Source of the DNA: JAMXLO01 sp963719805 | Lineage (GTDB): Bacteria; Pseudomonadota; Alphaproteobacteria; Acetobacterales; Acetobacteraceae | Assembly (NCBI GenBank): GCA_963719805.1 | Contig: CAVRDF010000008.1 | Span: 1,302,001 to 1,366,000 of the forward strand | DNA: 64,000 nucleotides | Direction: 5' to 3' | Part shown: piece by piece, positions 33,580 to 42,059 of the stretch | Layout of the letters: each line of letters begins with the position of its first letter | How positions within the stretch are numbered: position 1 is the stretch's first letter | Position numbers and translations under genes: made by a program | Notes under the pieces: generated by a model | What the model was told of the DNA's origin: nothing | What the model saw: the letters and a program-made list of their open reading frames with translations, nothing else | The model's database searches: none

Positions 33580-34590
33580 ATGATTGCACATATCGTGTGG
33601 TTGGTATGCGTCGCATTCTTCACTGCGGCGTTTGCGGGCATAACCGCGAAGCTTCCTGTTGCTTCCGCAGGAGGCCGAAATCCTGAAAATCGCGCCGATG
33701 ACCCGCAGGCAATGGTAGATCGAGCGCCTGGATTGCCAGATGATGCACGTATATCGCCAGCCTTGTTCGAACTGATTGCAGTGGCATCGGAGCCGCACCG
33801 GCTGGACACTCACTGGCAGCCTGATTTTCCCGTGCGAGCGCCGGCGCTCACTTCAGTGAGCGGCAGTCCCGTGCGCCGGCAACTCCTGCCTGTCCTCCTT
33901 TACGGTGCGCCGTCTGGATGCGTGGCTATTGTGCTCATCGGCTTGGTTGCGTTGATGTCAACGGAACTTTACCAGACAACGCATCTCCTGGGCGGCGCGG
34001 CTGGGGTGGCTGGCTCAGCAACAGCAACCAACCTGGAAGCGGTCTCCGCTGTGGTGCAAAGCAAAGTCGCAAGCGAAGCAGGCGTGGTAGTGCCGCCGGC
34101 AACGGCGGATGACCAGAGCTCGAAAATAGCTGCCCTGCCTGTGCCGGTTGCGGTGGCAGTCAGCAGGCCGGTGATAACCGATCAACAGATCGCCCAACAA
34201 CGCGAGATTGCGCAACGCGCCGTGCCGACGACGCCGCCGGCGCCCCACCGTCGCGACGCCATAGCAAACCGAATGGAGCGGCCGGCCGCACGGGAACAGA
34301 TGGCACGCGCCTCATCATTGCCCCAGGCACCGCGCCAAATGTCGGGCATCTCCCTGCAGCTTCTGCAGGCGCGCTCGGCGCTGGAGAGCGGCGATACATA
34401 CGGCGCTCGCAGGATGATGAAGGAGGCACAAACCTTGATCCTGTTCGAGCCCAGCAGCGCTCCGGCGGCTCGCGCCAGCGGGGCAGTCGCTGTACTCACC
34501 CAGGCGCTGATGATGCTGAGCAGTGGCGATGGTGCGCGAGCGCTGGGATATCTGAACCAGGCGCTCAGCGCGGTTCAGCAGGTATCGTAA
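33580..34590 (+). CDS. Hypothetical membrane-anchored protein with helical C-terminus
   Basis: This is a protein of about 336 residues. An N-terminal hydrophobic helix (MIAHIVWLVCVAFFTAAFAG) and a second one (LLYGAPSGCVAIVLIGLVALMS, about residues 105-128) flank a variable segment. An Ala/Val-rich linker follows, and a C-terminal helical part (LQLLQARSALESGDTYGARRMMKEAQTLI, then GALGYL-like AVLTQALMMLSSGDGARALGYLNQAL) resembles one or two TPR-like hairpins. The frame runs from 33481; the ATG at 33580 best fits a membrane start. No family recognised. Confidence 0.6.
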   Translation: MIAHIVWLVCVAFFTAAFAGITAKLPVASAGGRNPENRADDPQAMVDRAPGLPDDARISPALFELIAVASEPHRLDTHWQPDFPVRAPALTSVSGSPVRRQLLPVLLYGAPSGCVAIVLIGLVALMSTELYQTTHLLGGAAGVAGSATATNLEAVSAVVQSKVASEAGVVVPPATADDQSSKIAALPVPVAVAVSRPVITDQQIAQQREIAQRAVPTTPPAPHRRDAIANRMERPAAREQMARASSLPQAPRQMSGISLQLLQARSALESGDTYGARRMMKEAQTLILFEPSSAPAARASGAVAVLTQALMMLSSGDGARALGYLNQALSAVQQVS

Positions 34591-34706
34591 TCGTCAATTT
34601 CAGCCGGCACGCTGGCCTCAAAGGCGGCCCTATCGCACCTCTTGGGAAGTATCTGGACGAGCAGCACGAGGATCAGTGGCGCCCACGACGGAAGAGTGAT
34701 TGGCAT
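34575..34706 (-). CDS. Possible 43-residue membrane peptide
   Basis: An ATG at 34706 preceded by GAGGGG at a suitable distance opens MPITLPSWAPLILVLLVQIL followed by a charged tail. It ends by overlapping the convergent gene's stop by 16 bases. Composition and ribosome site are suggestive only. Confidence 0.25.
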   Translation of the reverse strand: MPITLPSWAPLILVLLVQILPKRCDRAAFEASVPAEIDDYDTC

Positions 34707-34811
34707 ACGCCCCTCACCACCGATGATGGAGCGCCAAGCCGTGCTCCTCGTCGCCACAGCCGCCGCCCCGACCACTCGTTTGGGGCGCGGGCACATAATT
34801 TCGCGAGCGCC

Positions 34812-35153
34812 TCAGCTATGTCCGAAAGCCGGCAAGTATCGAAGCTGAAATCCGACTATTGCTGCCGCAATGACCAAAGCGGCCAGTATCCAAGCGAGGA
34901 CACCGAACCCTATCAACAGCCGCCTCTCCACCCTCTCGATCCTTGCTTGCAGGTCGGCGTGTGCCCTGAGTACATCCGCCTTGTTCGCCAACAGCATGAG
35001 TTCGGCCTGAATGGCCGCGGTGACGCTGCGGATCCCGGTCATCTCCGCACGCAGCAGTCCTACATCCGCACGGGTCGCCTCGAGGATGATACTTGCGACC
35101 TGCTCGGCCTTACCCTGATCCTGTGGTGTCTCGGCGATTGGTTTGTTGTTCAT
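34812..35153 (-). CDS. Small coiled-coil membrane protein, hypothetical
   Basis: This is a 113-residue protein. A charged helical region (about 12-75, with heptad-like EATRADVGLLRAEMTGIRS and LRAHADLQARIERVERRLL) precedes one strong transmembrane helix (LIGFGVLAWILAALVIAAAIVG) close to the C-terminus. This layout matches small tail-anchored proteins that multimerise at the membrane. AGAG lies upstream of the ATG. Function unknown. Confidence 0.7.
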   Translation of the reverse strand: MNNKPIAETPQDQGKAEQVASIILEATRADVGLLRAEMTGIRSVTAAIQAELMLLANKADVLRAHADLQARIERVERRLLIGFGVLAWILAALVIAAAIVGFQLRYLPAFGHS

Positions 35154-35562
35154 GAATCACTCTAGCAATTTTGGCCTATATGGTCATGGCGGATTTCCGC
35201 GTTGAACGCAGCTGGAGGTCTACAAGGTCGATGCGGGCTATGGCGGCTGCCTACCTCAACGTCCCCCAGCGTTTCTGGTAGCCTCGGCGATGACGCGGCG
35301 ATCCACACGGCAGTCTGCGGTTCTGTCGCTATTCGCTTGCCCTACTCCTACGCGGACGATCTCGCGCGTTCCCTCACCGGAATACAGATCGTCGTTGGTG
35401 AAATTGGAGCGGAAGCGCGGATGTTGGCGTGCACGTTTGGTTGGCGTGCAACATATTGTGTGTGGAAAGGCCGGCCATGGAGACAATGGCGAGCATTGTT
35501 AATGGCAATGCTGCCAACCGGTAGGTTTAACTCAAGAGTTTTCCGGGGACCTATTGAAATGC
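35154..35562. other. Gene-free stretch before the stress-promoter gene
   Basis: No convincing coding frame on either strand in about 410 bases. The 3' end runs into the EcfG-type promoter of the PRC-barrel gene. Confidence 0.4.
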
Positions 35563-35587
35563 GGAACCACAAAGATCGTCTCGCGTT
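35563..35587 (+). promoter_or_regulatory. EcfG-type general stress promoter
   Basis: GGAAC (35563-35567), 16 bases, CGTT (35584-35587) is an exact match to the consensus of alphaproteobacterial EcfG (sigma of the general stress response controlled by PhyR-NepR). Transcription would begin near 35594, about 23 bases before the GTG start of the PRC-barrel gene. Confidence 0.8.
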
Positions 35588-35616
35588 ATGTACCTGCATT
35601 TTCCCTGGAGATCGAC

Positions 35617-36066
35617 GTGAAAACTAGTCTCAGCCTATCGGCTCTGGCCTTCTCAGCAGCCCTATGCGGCACTCCGGCTCTGGCCCAGACAGGCGCCACC
35701 CACAGCACTACGATGGCCCCGGCTACAGGCCATACAGGCAACGCCGCTAATACGGCCCCAAGCGATCGCAATCCGGTGATGACCAAGGATGGCCAGGCGC
35801 GGTCCAGCAAGATTGTCGGATCGTCTGTTTATAACGATCACGATGAGAAGGTCGGCTCGATCGATGACCTTCTGATTGGCCAGGACGGGAAGATTAACGC
35901 GGTGCTGTCGGTTGGCGGTTTTCTCGGAATGGGCACGAAGTATATCGAGGTCCCCTATGCCGATCTGACATTTGGAAACACGCAGCGGGACAGCGACAAT
36001 CGAGTCGTCATGCGGGGCGCAACCAAAGAGTCCCCTCAAGGCGAAAGCCAATTACGACTACTATAA
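35617..36066 (+). CDS. Exported PRC-barrel domain protein (C-terminus frameshifted)
   Basis: As it stands the frame gives 149 residues. A signal peptide (MKTSLSLSALAFSAALCGTPALAQ) precedes a PRC barrel (SSKIVGSSVYNDHDEKVGSIDDLLIGQDGKINAVLSVGGFLGMGTKYIEVPY in pieces). The GTG start has CTGGAG six bases upstream. After KES the frame reads PQGESQLRLL-stop. Skipping one C in CCCC at 36032-36035 gives KESLKAKANYDYYKG-stop (to 36073), which looks like the natural end of this family. PRC-barrel proteins of this type are common members of the general stress regulon, and the EcfG promoter directly upstream agrees. Confidence 0.88.
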   Translation: MKTSLSLSALAFSAALCGTPALAQTGATHSTTMAPATGHTGNAANTAPSDRNPVMTKDGQARSSKIVGSSVYNDHDEKVGSIDDLLIGQDGKINAVLSVGGFLGMGTKYIEVPYADLTFGNTQRDSDNRVVMRGATKESPQGESQLRLL

Positions 36067-36086
36067 AGGCTGAGAATTGAAGCGCG

Positions 36087-36117
36087 GCCGGAGCTATGAC
36101 GAAGGTCATGCTCCGGC
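36087..36117 (+). terminator. Stem-loop after the PRC-barrel gene
   Basis: GCCGGAGC (36087-36094) pairs with GCTCCGGC (36110-36117), and inside ATGAC pairs with GTCAT around GAAG, a 13-bp stem with one bulged T. No U-run follows, so it may end transcription weakly or protect the mRNA end. Confidence 0.55.
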
Positions 36118-36721
36118 TCGCAAATTGTGGGCTCACGTTGGCTGAGCCTCAACCGTGGCGTTCGATTTGCGGTCCGGGCTTATTCCGATAGTGCGAACGT
36201 CGCTTTCCCCCAGTCTTTTGATCGGCATTCAATGGCAAGATGGGGCCCGACGGTCCCGTCCGATTGTCGATGATGGCCGCACGCTGTGCGCAAGCGCCTG
36301 CTGACAATCAAGGCCAAGTGGTGATTATCGTCGGTTTCCGGCGTCGTGTCGGGGCGAACAATTCGCCGCCCTCCGACCCACAGATCACTCTTCCCCTCGT
36401 TCAAAGCACCCGCGCCGCATACCTGTTGGGAAGATCACGGATTGAAACCGAGAAGACTTCATGGCGGCAACACTAACCGGAGCGCATCGGATGGCTGCTG
36501 GAATACCGGTAGCTAACTCCTAGGCTCCAGAAGATTCCCACCCCAAAGCGCGTCGAGCCCGCTGGCACTTTTCGGAGCTACATACTTCGGCCACGCCCGA
36601 AGGCAGCCATCCCCGCAGGGTCTATCGAACTCCGCTTCTACGGCCTACCATGTCTAGTTGCGAATTGTTCCGAACCCAAACCTCTGTCGGATGTTTGAAT
36701 GACGCCGGCAGGAGGTTTTCG
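36118..36721. other. Gene-free stretch
   Basis: About 600 bases without a convincing gene. Short frames on both strands show no family resemblance. The 3' end carries the AGGAGG ribosome site of the next gene. Confidence 0.4.
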
Positions 36722-38308
36722 ATGGTGCAAAAGGAGCACGATGTTGCGGCACTCGACGCGCTCGCGTCGGGGTGCATGCAGTCCGTTGATATCGAGGGAC
36801 AAACCGTCCTGCTTCTCCGGGATGACAGGACTGTTTACTGCTTTGGCGGTACTTGTCCCCATGCCGGTGCCCCGCTTGCGGAAGGCATACTCTGCGGCGA
36901 TCGCATCATCTGTCCCTGGCACAAGGCCGCGTTTTATGCGCGGACAGGCGAGGTTTTGGAGCCTCCAGCAGTGGACTCGCTCCCGCGCTATCCGACGCGG
37001 GTCGAGAATGGACGTGTACTCGTGACGCTGACAGCGGAGCAGGAACCGAGAAGTGTACCTTCCGGTGATGACAGGTGTTTCGTCATCATAGGGGCCGGCG
37101 CGGCGGGAGCAGTTGCTGCTCAGACACTGCGCGAAGCCGGCTTCGGCGGGCGAGTTCTGATGCTCGATCGCGAGAACCGGGTGCCTTATGACCGCACCGT
37201 ACTTAGTAAATATGTGCTTTCGGGTGAGCCCGGCGGTGAAAAGTCGCCGTTGCAGACGCAGTCCTTTTACCGCGACCAGCGGATCGAGCGGCTCACCGCC
37301 GAAGTGACCGAGATCGATCCGAGTGCGCGTTGCATCTCCTGTGCCAATGGAATCGAATTCAGCTACGACGCCGCCTTGCTTGCAACTGGAGGCATTCCCA
37401 AGCGGCCGGATATTTCGGGCGTAGAGCTTGGCAACGTTTTCATGCTTCGCAGCCGCTCTGATGCGGATTCGCTCCTGGCGCAAGCCGAGCGCAGCACACG
37501 CGCCGTCGTGCTGGGTGCCAGCTTCATCGGCATGGAGGTAGCTGCCAGCCTGCGCGAGCGCGGCCTCGCGGTAACCGTTATAGCGCAAGAGAAAGTGCCG
37601 TTTGAGGCACGGCTCGGCAGTGAAGTGGGCGGCGCCTTCCTCGGCCTCCATGCAAAGCGCGGCGTTGAATTCCGCTTCGAAGCCAAGATCGCGACGCTGA
37701 ATGGCAATCGGAACGTGGAGGCCGTGACCCTCGAGACCGGCGAGCGCATCCCGGCCGATCTTGTGGTGATAGGCTTCGGAGTAACGCCCGCGACCGCCTG
37801 TGCCGAGGGGCTGCCGCGCGCCGAGGATGGCGGGATCCTAGTTGATGCCTCATTGCGCGCTGCGGACGGATTGTATGCGGCGGGCGATATCGCCCATTTC
37901 CCGCATCGCGGGGATGGAGCGCCGATCCGGGTCGAACACTGGCGCGTCGCGCAACAACAAGGCCGATTGGCCGCGCTGAACATGCTCGGCCATGGGCTTC
38001 GCTATGACGCCGTGCCGGTGTTCTGGACGATCCAGTATCTGAAGCGGCTCGACTATGCCGGGCACGCAGTAAACTGGGATGACTTGATCATACATGGCGA
38101 TCTGGGCAAGCCGGAATTCCTTGCCTACTACGTCAAGGACGGCCACGTCATTGCTGCCGCCGCAATCGATCGAGACCGCGATATGGCGGCGGTGATCGAA
38201 CTCTTCTCTCTCCGGCGCAACTGGCGCCCGGCTGATCTCGGTGACGCGCCGGCTCAATTGTTGCAGCAATTGTCTGGGATAGCGAATGGCGTGGCGTCGG
38301 ATTTGTGA
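36722..38308 (+). CDS. AIF-like Rieske/FAD-dependent oxidoreductase
   Basis: This is a 528-residue flavoprotein. The N-terminal Rieske domain has CPHAGAPL and CPWHKAAF, the two Cys and two His ligands of the [2Fe-2S] centre (about residues 44-67). The FAD site FVIIGAGAAGAVAAQTLREAG starts near 120, the NAD(P)H site AVVLGASFIGMEVAASL near 260, and the second FAD motif GLYAAGDIAHFP near 380. The C-terminal dimer domain ends at DL. This is the apoptosis-inducing-factor-like/ferredoxin-reductase type. The ATG at 36722 has AGGAGG six bases upstream; the frame from 36650 is longer but lacks this. It stands alone, so its electron partner is not known. Confidence 0.92.
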   Translation: MVQKEHDVAALDALASGCMQSVDIEGQTVLLLRDDRTVYCFGGTCPHAGAPLAEGILCGDRIICPWHKAAFYARTGEVLEPPAVDSLPRYPTRVENGRVLVTLTAEQEPRSVPSGDDRCFVIIGAGAAGAVAAQTLREAGFGGRVLMLDRENRVPYDRTVLSKYVLSGEPGGEKSPLQTQSFYRDQRIERLTAEVTEIDPSARCISCANGIEFSYDAALLATGGIPKRPDISGVELGNVFMLRSRSDADSLLAQAERSTRAVVLGASFIGMEVAASLRERGLAVTVIAQEKVPFEARLGSEVGGAFLGLHAKRGVEFRFEAKIATLNGNRNVEAVTLETGERIPADLVVIGFGVTPATACAEGLPRAEDGGILVDASLRAADGLYAAGDIAHFPHRGDGAPIRVEHWRVAQQQGRLAALNMLGHGLRYDAVPVFWTIQYLKRLDYAGHAVNWDDLIIHGDLGKPEFLAYYVKDGHVIAAAAIDRDRDMAAVIELFSLRRNWRPADLGDAPAQLLQQLSGIANGVASDL

Positions 38309-38505
38309 TGCGCCGAGCGACCGTGGTCCAGCAGTCGTGTTGAGTTGATAGCGAACTCTACTCGCCGTGCTGCGCTTTATGTCGGTGCTTTGAAGGGGCG
38401 TTTACATGATGGCGCGCGTCAACCTTACGCCGGAGGACATCTGCAGAGGCGTGCCATTGCCAGGGTTAAATCCGCGGTCGGCAACCACCCAGGCGGTATA
38501 GCGGA

Positions 38506-39471
38506 ATGCACCAGTGCTCCATCGTAGTCGCAGTGCCCGCGAGGGACGAAGCCGAATGTATTGGTGCTTGCCTTCTCGCTTTGGCTCACCAAACCCGTCG
38601 TCCTCATGCGGTCGTGCTGCTTGCCAATAATTGCAAAGATCGAACCGTAGCGATCGCCTCGGGGATGGCATCCGCGCTGCCCTACCAATTACGTGTTGAA
38701 TGCCATTGGTTCCCCGAGCACCAAGCTCACGCTGGACAAGCCCGGCGGATGGCAATGGCAGCCGCCGCACGCCTGGTACGACGAGATGGAGTTCTTTTGA
38801 CGACCGATGCCGATGCCGTGGTGCCACCGGATTGGATCGAGCGCAATTGCAGTTCTATCACTGCCGGAGCGGATATTGTGTGCGGGCGTGTCATGCTGGA
38901 CCCGCTGGAGGCAGCGCTCATTCCTGTCCACCTCCACGTTGACGATGCTTTGGAATCCAAGCTTGTCGAACTGCTGGACCACATCGCGGACAGGCTCGAT
39001 CCCGACCTCGCTGACCCGCTCCCCCGCCATACCGAGGCCGCCGGTGCCAGCTTGGCTGTAACTGCCTCGGCCTTTCATCTCGTCGGCGGAATCCCCGATC
39101 TGCCCTCTGGCGAGGATCGCGCTTTTGTTCGCGCGCTTGCCTGCATAGATGCGCGGATCAGGCATGATCCGGCGGTGTCGGTGTCGGTGTCCGGCCGCAC
39201 CGTCGGTCGTGCTGTTGGAGGTATGGCAGATACCATCGCTCGTCGCATCCGGCGGCAGGACGAATATACCGATGTCCAGGTTGAACCGGCGGTTGACGCT
39301 TATCGTCGGTACGACTTCCGACGCAGGCTCCGACAGGCTTGGCAGAAACAATCATTCCAGCCCGAACTGCCCATCGATCTTGGTATCTCCCCCCCGCCTT
39401 GGCTGCGGTGCTGGACGCGAGGTATTTTGGTGAGGCTTGGGCTTGCGTCGAAGCGGCGACGCCGTTTCTAA
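38506..39471 (+). CDS. Family 2 glycosyltransferase (C-terminal frame broken at a C7 tract)
   Basis: A GT-A fold glycosyltransferase: CSIVVAVPARDEAECIGACLLAL at the N-terminus, LLANNCKDRT, then TTDADAVVPPDWIERN with a DXD-like metal site (DAD), and GGIPDLPSGEDRAFVRAL as the acceptor-side ED motif. The frame as given ends at 39471 with 321 residues after a basic RLGLASKRRRRF. A different frame from the C7 run at 39389 continues LAAVLDARYFGEAWACVEAA and ends at 39584, exactly overlapping the next ATG as ATGA. That is probably the real C-terminus (about 359 residues). It is the first gene of a four-gene coupled operon. Sugar and acceptor unknown. Confidence 0.85.
   Translation: MHQCSIVVAVPARDEAECIGACLLALAHQTRRPHAVVLLANNCKDRTVAIASGMASALPYQLRVECHWFPEHQAHAGQARRMAMAAAARLVRRDGVLLTTDADAVVPPDWIERNCSSITAGADIVCGRVMLDPLEAALIPVHLHVDDALESKLVELLDHIADRLDPDLADPLPRHTEAAGASLAVTASAFHLVGGIPDLPSGEDRAFVRALACIDARIRHDPAVSVSVSGRTVGRAVGGMADTIARRIRRQDEYTDVQVEPAVDAYRRYDFRRRLRQAWQKQSFQPELPIDLGISPPPWLRCWTRGILVRLGLASKRRRRF
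39389..39395 (+). repeat. C7 homopolymer at the glycosyltransferase frame break
   Basis: Seven C residues lie where the two reading frames of the glycosyltransferase diverge. Eight or five C would join the N-terminal frame to the longer C-terminal frame that is coupled to the next gene. Poly-C tracts in glycosyltransferase genes are classic contingency loci, but they are also typical sites of sequencing indels. Confidence 0.7.
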
Positions 39472-39580
39472 CGCGTCGCCGTGTGCGGTTCACCGAATTA
39501 CCGCGACAAATTTCTCACGCCATCTGTTTGCTCGAGCAAGACAAGGAGACCGATCTCGTCTGCAATCCCGGTGAGTCGCC

Positions 39581-40696
39581 ATGAATGTCATCGCAGCTCG
39601 GTGGCACCCAGTCGTGGCCGCCCGTGTCGCGGATCTGGTTCCCTGGATGCAGGACCTGGCCACCGAAGGCGATGCGAAGGGCGAATTCCCGCAGGCGGAA
39701 CTCACGGCATTGCAGAGAGCCGGGGTACTTGCCATCCCGTTGCCAAACGAAGCACCTGATGAAGCACGAGCGCGCGCAGATATTCTTGGCCGAACGTTAG
39801 CAGAACTCGGTCGCGGAAATCTCGCCCTCGGCCGGTTAGTCGAAGCACATATTAACACACGGCATCTGATCGCCCGTTTTGGCACTAGCAATCAGCGCGA
39901 GCAGGTGGCCTTGGACGTCGAGGCCGGCGCACTCTTTGCGCTATGGGTCACGGACCCGCCTCAAGGTGGCCTGCGTATGAAGCGGCGCGGCGATCACATT
40001 CTGCTTGAAGGCGGCAAGCTGTTCTGCTCGGGCGCTGGGTTCGCTACCCGAGCACTGCTGACTGCCCTGGATGAGGCGGGACATTCGCTGATGTTGGTGG
40101 TGCCGCTCAATGCGGGTGAGCGGGTGCGTCCATTGGAGGCGCCCATGCAAGGAATGCGAGCTGCAGTGACCGGTGCCGTGGACTTCAGCGGTTGCATCAT
40201 GTCGTCCGATTGCGTGCTGGGGGCGCCCGGCGACTATTTAGGAGAGCCGGATTTCTCAGCCGGGGCATGGCGCGGCTCCGCCGTTGCGTCAGGTGGTCTG
40301 CGCAGCCTGATCGATCTCGCGGTCGAGACTTTGCGTGCTCAGGGACGCCTCGATGATCAACATCAGCGGGCCCGTCTTGGCGACTCGATGATCGCCTGGG
40401 AGACCAGCCGCCTGTGGGTGCAGCAGGTGGCTCGCGTCGCAGAAGATCCCCATACCGATCCCGCGGAGGCCGTCGCCTATACGGGCTTGGCTCGCATCGG
40501 TGTCGAAGGCGCCTGCCTTGATGCCATGCGGCTGGTGCAACGCTCACTTGGGCTTGCGGCGTTCCGGCGCGGCACACCGGTGGAGCGGATCTGTCGCGAC
40601 CTTGCGACCTACTTGCGTCAGCCAGCGCCCGATCAGGTGCTGACCGAGGCCGCGGCTCATTTCGCCGCTCACAGATTGCCGGATGATCGTCCTTGA
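39581..40696 (+). CDS. Acyl-CoA dehydrogenase-like flavoprotein
   Basis: This 371-residue protein has the acyl-CoA dehydrogenase layout: helical N-terminal domain (FPQAELTALQRAGVLAIPLP), middle beta domain with LFALWVTDPPQGGLRMKRR and LEGGKLFCSGAGFATRALL, and a C-terminal helical bundle (SGGLRSLIDLAVETLRAQGR, WVQQVARVAEDP). It is somewhat short and I do not see the usual catalytic Glu context, so the reaction is open; related folds oxidise or hydroxylate carrier-bound or small molecules. It is coupled to the glycosyltransferase by ATGA and to the next gene by TGATG. Confidence 0.85.
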   Translation: MNVIAARWHPVVAARVADLVPWMQDLATEGDAKGEFPQAELTALQRAGVLAIPLPNEAPDEARARADILGRTLAELGRGNLALGRLVEAHINTRHLIARFGTSNQREQVALDVEAGALFALWVTDPPQGGLRMKRRGDHILLEGGKLFCSGAGFATRALLTALDEAGHSLMLVVPLNAGERVRPLEAPMQGMRAAVTGAVDFSGCIMSSDCVLGAPGDYLGEPDFSAGAWRGSAVASGGLRSLIDLAVETLRAQGRLDDQHQRARLGDSMIAWETSRLWVQQVARVAEDPHTDPAEAVAYTGLARIGVEGACLDAMRLVQRSLGLAAFRRGTPVERICRDLATYLRQPAPDQVLTEAAAHFAAHRLPDDRP

Positions 40697-41424
40697 TGGT
40701 GAGGGAACTGCATACGCAGTGGCGCGCCTTGCCAACAGGAACGCTCGACGACGTGGCGGGATCTGGAACCTGCCTCGTGCTCGCGCCGCACCCCGATGAT
40801 GAGAGCCTAGGCTGTGGTGGGCTGATCGCGGCATGCTGCGCGGCTGGCCGTCCACCGGCGGTGGCAATCCTCACCGACGGCAGTGGCTCGCATCCGGGCT
40901 CACGTTCCTATCCGCCAGCCAGCCTTGCCGCGCTTCGAAAAGCTGAAGTCACGACGGCGGTCGGGCACCTTGGTCTGCCGGTCGAACGCTTGGTGTTTAT
41001 GGGAGCAAGAGACACAAAGGCACCCCACCATGGCGCCGCATTCGATCGTCTCACGCGACATCTCGCGGCTTGGCTCGTAGCGTTCGATTGCACCACTATC
41101 TTTGTGCCTTGGCGCCATGACCCGCACAGCGATCATGTGTCCGCGGCGTTGCTTGGCGAGGCAGCCGCCCGTTTTGTGAATGCCCACTTGATTGCATACC
41201 CGGTATGGGGGTGGAAGCTCTCGCCCGATGCGACGGCGCCAGATGTGCAGGTGCGCGGCTGGCGCCTGGACATCCAAGCCCACTTGCCAGTCAAGCGGCG
41301 CGCGATTGCGGCGCATGTTTCGCAGCATGGCGCGCTCATCCAGGATGATCCGGCAGGATTTCAGCTGCCAGCGGATCTACTGAGCGTCTTCGATCAGCCG
41401 TGGGAAACGTTTCTGTTGCCATGA
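40696..41424 (+). CDS. PIG-L family deacetylase
   Basis: This 242-residue protein has the PIG-L/LmbE zinc hydrolase signature: VLAPHPDDESLGCGG (His, Asp, Asp at about residues 34-37) and WRHDPHSDHVSAA (third His ligand). Members remove N-acetyl groups from GlcNAc-type sugars (GlcNAc-PI, mycothiol, bacillithiol precursors). The ATG at 40696 overlaps the previous stop by one base, and a TTG just before it is possible. Its own stop overlaps the next start as ATGA. Its place between a glycosyltransferase and a NodS-like methyltransferase suggests de-N-acetylation of a freshly made glycoside. Confidence 0.92.
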   Translation: MVRELHTQWRALPTGTLDDVAGSGTCLVLAPHPDDESLGCGGLIAACCAAGRPPAVAILTDGSGSHPGSRSYPPASLAALRKAEVTTAVGHLGLPVERLVFMGARDTKAPHHGAAFDRLTRHLAAWLVAFDCTTIFVPWRHDPHSDHVSAALLGEAAARFVNAHLIAYPVWGWKLSPDATAPDVQVRGWRLDIQAHLPVKRRAIAAHVSQHGALIQDDPAGFQLPADLLSVFDQPWETFLLP

Positions 41425-42020
41425 CCTCTTCGCACGATGCCGAACATTTCCGGCGAATCTACGCCCGCAACGCCGATCCCTGGGCATTTCAAACCAGTGC
41501 CTATGAGCAGGAGAAATATCAGCGCACGCTTGCGGCCTTGGGTGGGCGGCGTTTCCGGTCGGGGTTCGAGCCGGGCTGTTCGATCGGCGTACTGACCCGC
41601 TTGCTTGCTACCCGCTGCGATGCTTTGTTGGCGGCCGATATCGTTGAAGAGCCCTTGTGCACAGCGCGCAAATTATGTGTTGACCTGCCTTGGGTTCGCT
41701 TTACCCGCCTGAGCGTTCCCGATGAATGGCCAGATGGCCACTTCGATCTCATCGTGCTGTCGGAAGTACTCTATTTCCTTGCACCCAAGGACATTGCAAG
41801 GTTGGCCGGCCGCGTGCTCAACGGTCTGGACCCGGATGGTGTGGTGGTATCGGTCAACTGGCGCGGCCATGGCGACGACCCGTGCGGCGGCGATGAGGCA
41901 GCAACCATCCTACTGAACGAGACGCATTCGCTCCTATCCGTAGCTTCGAGCTTTCTCACGGCTTCCTACAGGATCGATATGCTGACCCGCCCGCAGACGG
42001 GAGCTGCGACTTCAAGTTAG
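41421..42020 (+). CDS. NodS-like SAM-dependent methyltransferase
   Basis: This is a 199-residue class I methyltransferase. The opening FRRIYARNADPWAFQTSAYEQEKYQRTLAAL is the mark of the NodS family, whose founder N-methylates the free amino group of the Nod factor backbone. SAM motif I is FEPGCSIGVLTRLLA, an acidic residue follows in ADIVEE, and FDLIVLSEVLYFL is motif IV. The ATGA overlap with the deacetylase fits a sequence in which deacetylation exposes an amine that is then methylated. It is the last gene of the operon. Confidence 0.9.
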   Translation: MTSSHDAEHFRRIYARNADPWAFQTSAYEQEKYQRTLAALGGRRFRSGFEPGCSIGVLTRLLATRCDALLAADIVEEPLCTARKLCVDLPWVRFTRLSVPDEWPDGHFDLIVLSEVLYFLAPKDIARLAGRVLNGLDPDGVVVSVNWRGHGDDPCGGDEAATILLNETHSLLSVASSFLTASYRIDMLTRPQTGAATSS

Positions 42021-42059
42021 AAATGGTTGAACTGCCAGAGGCGACACTGCGAGTTGCTA

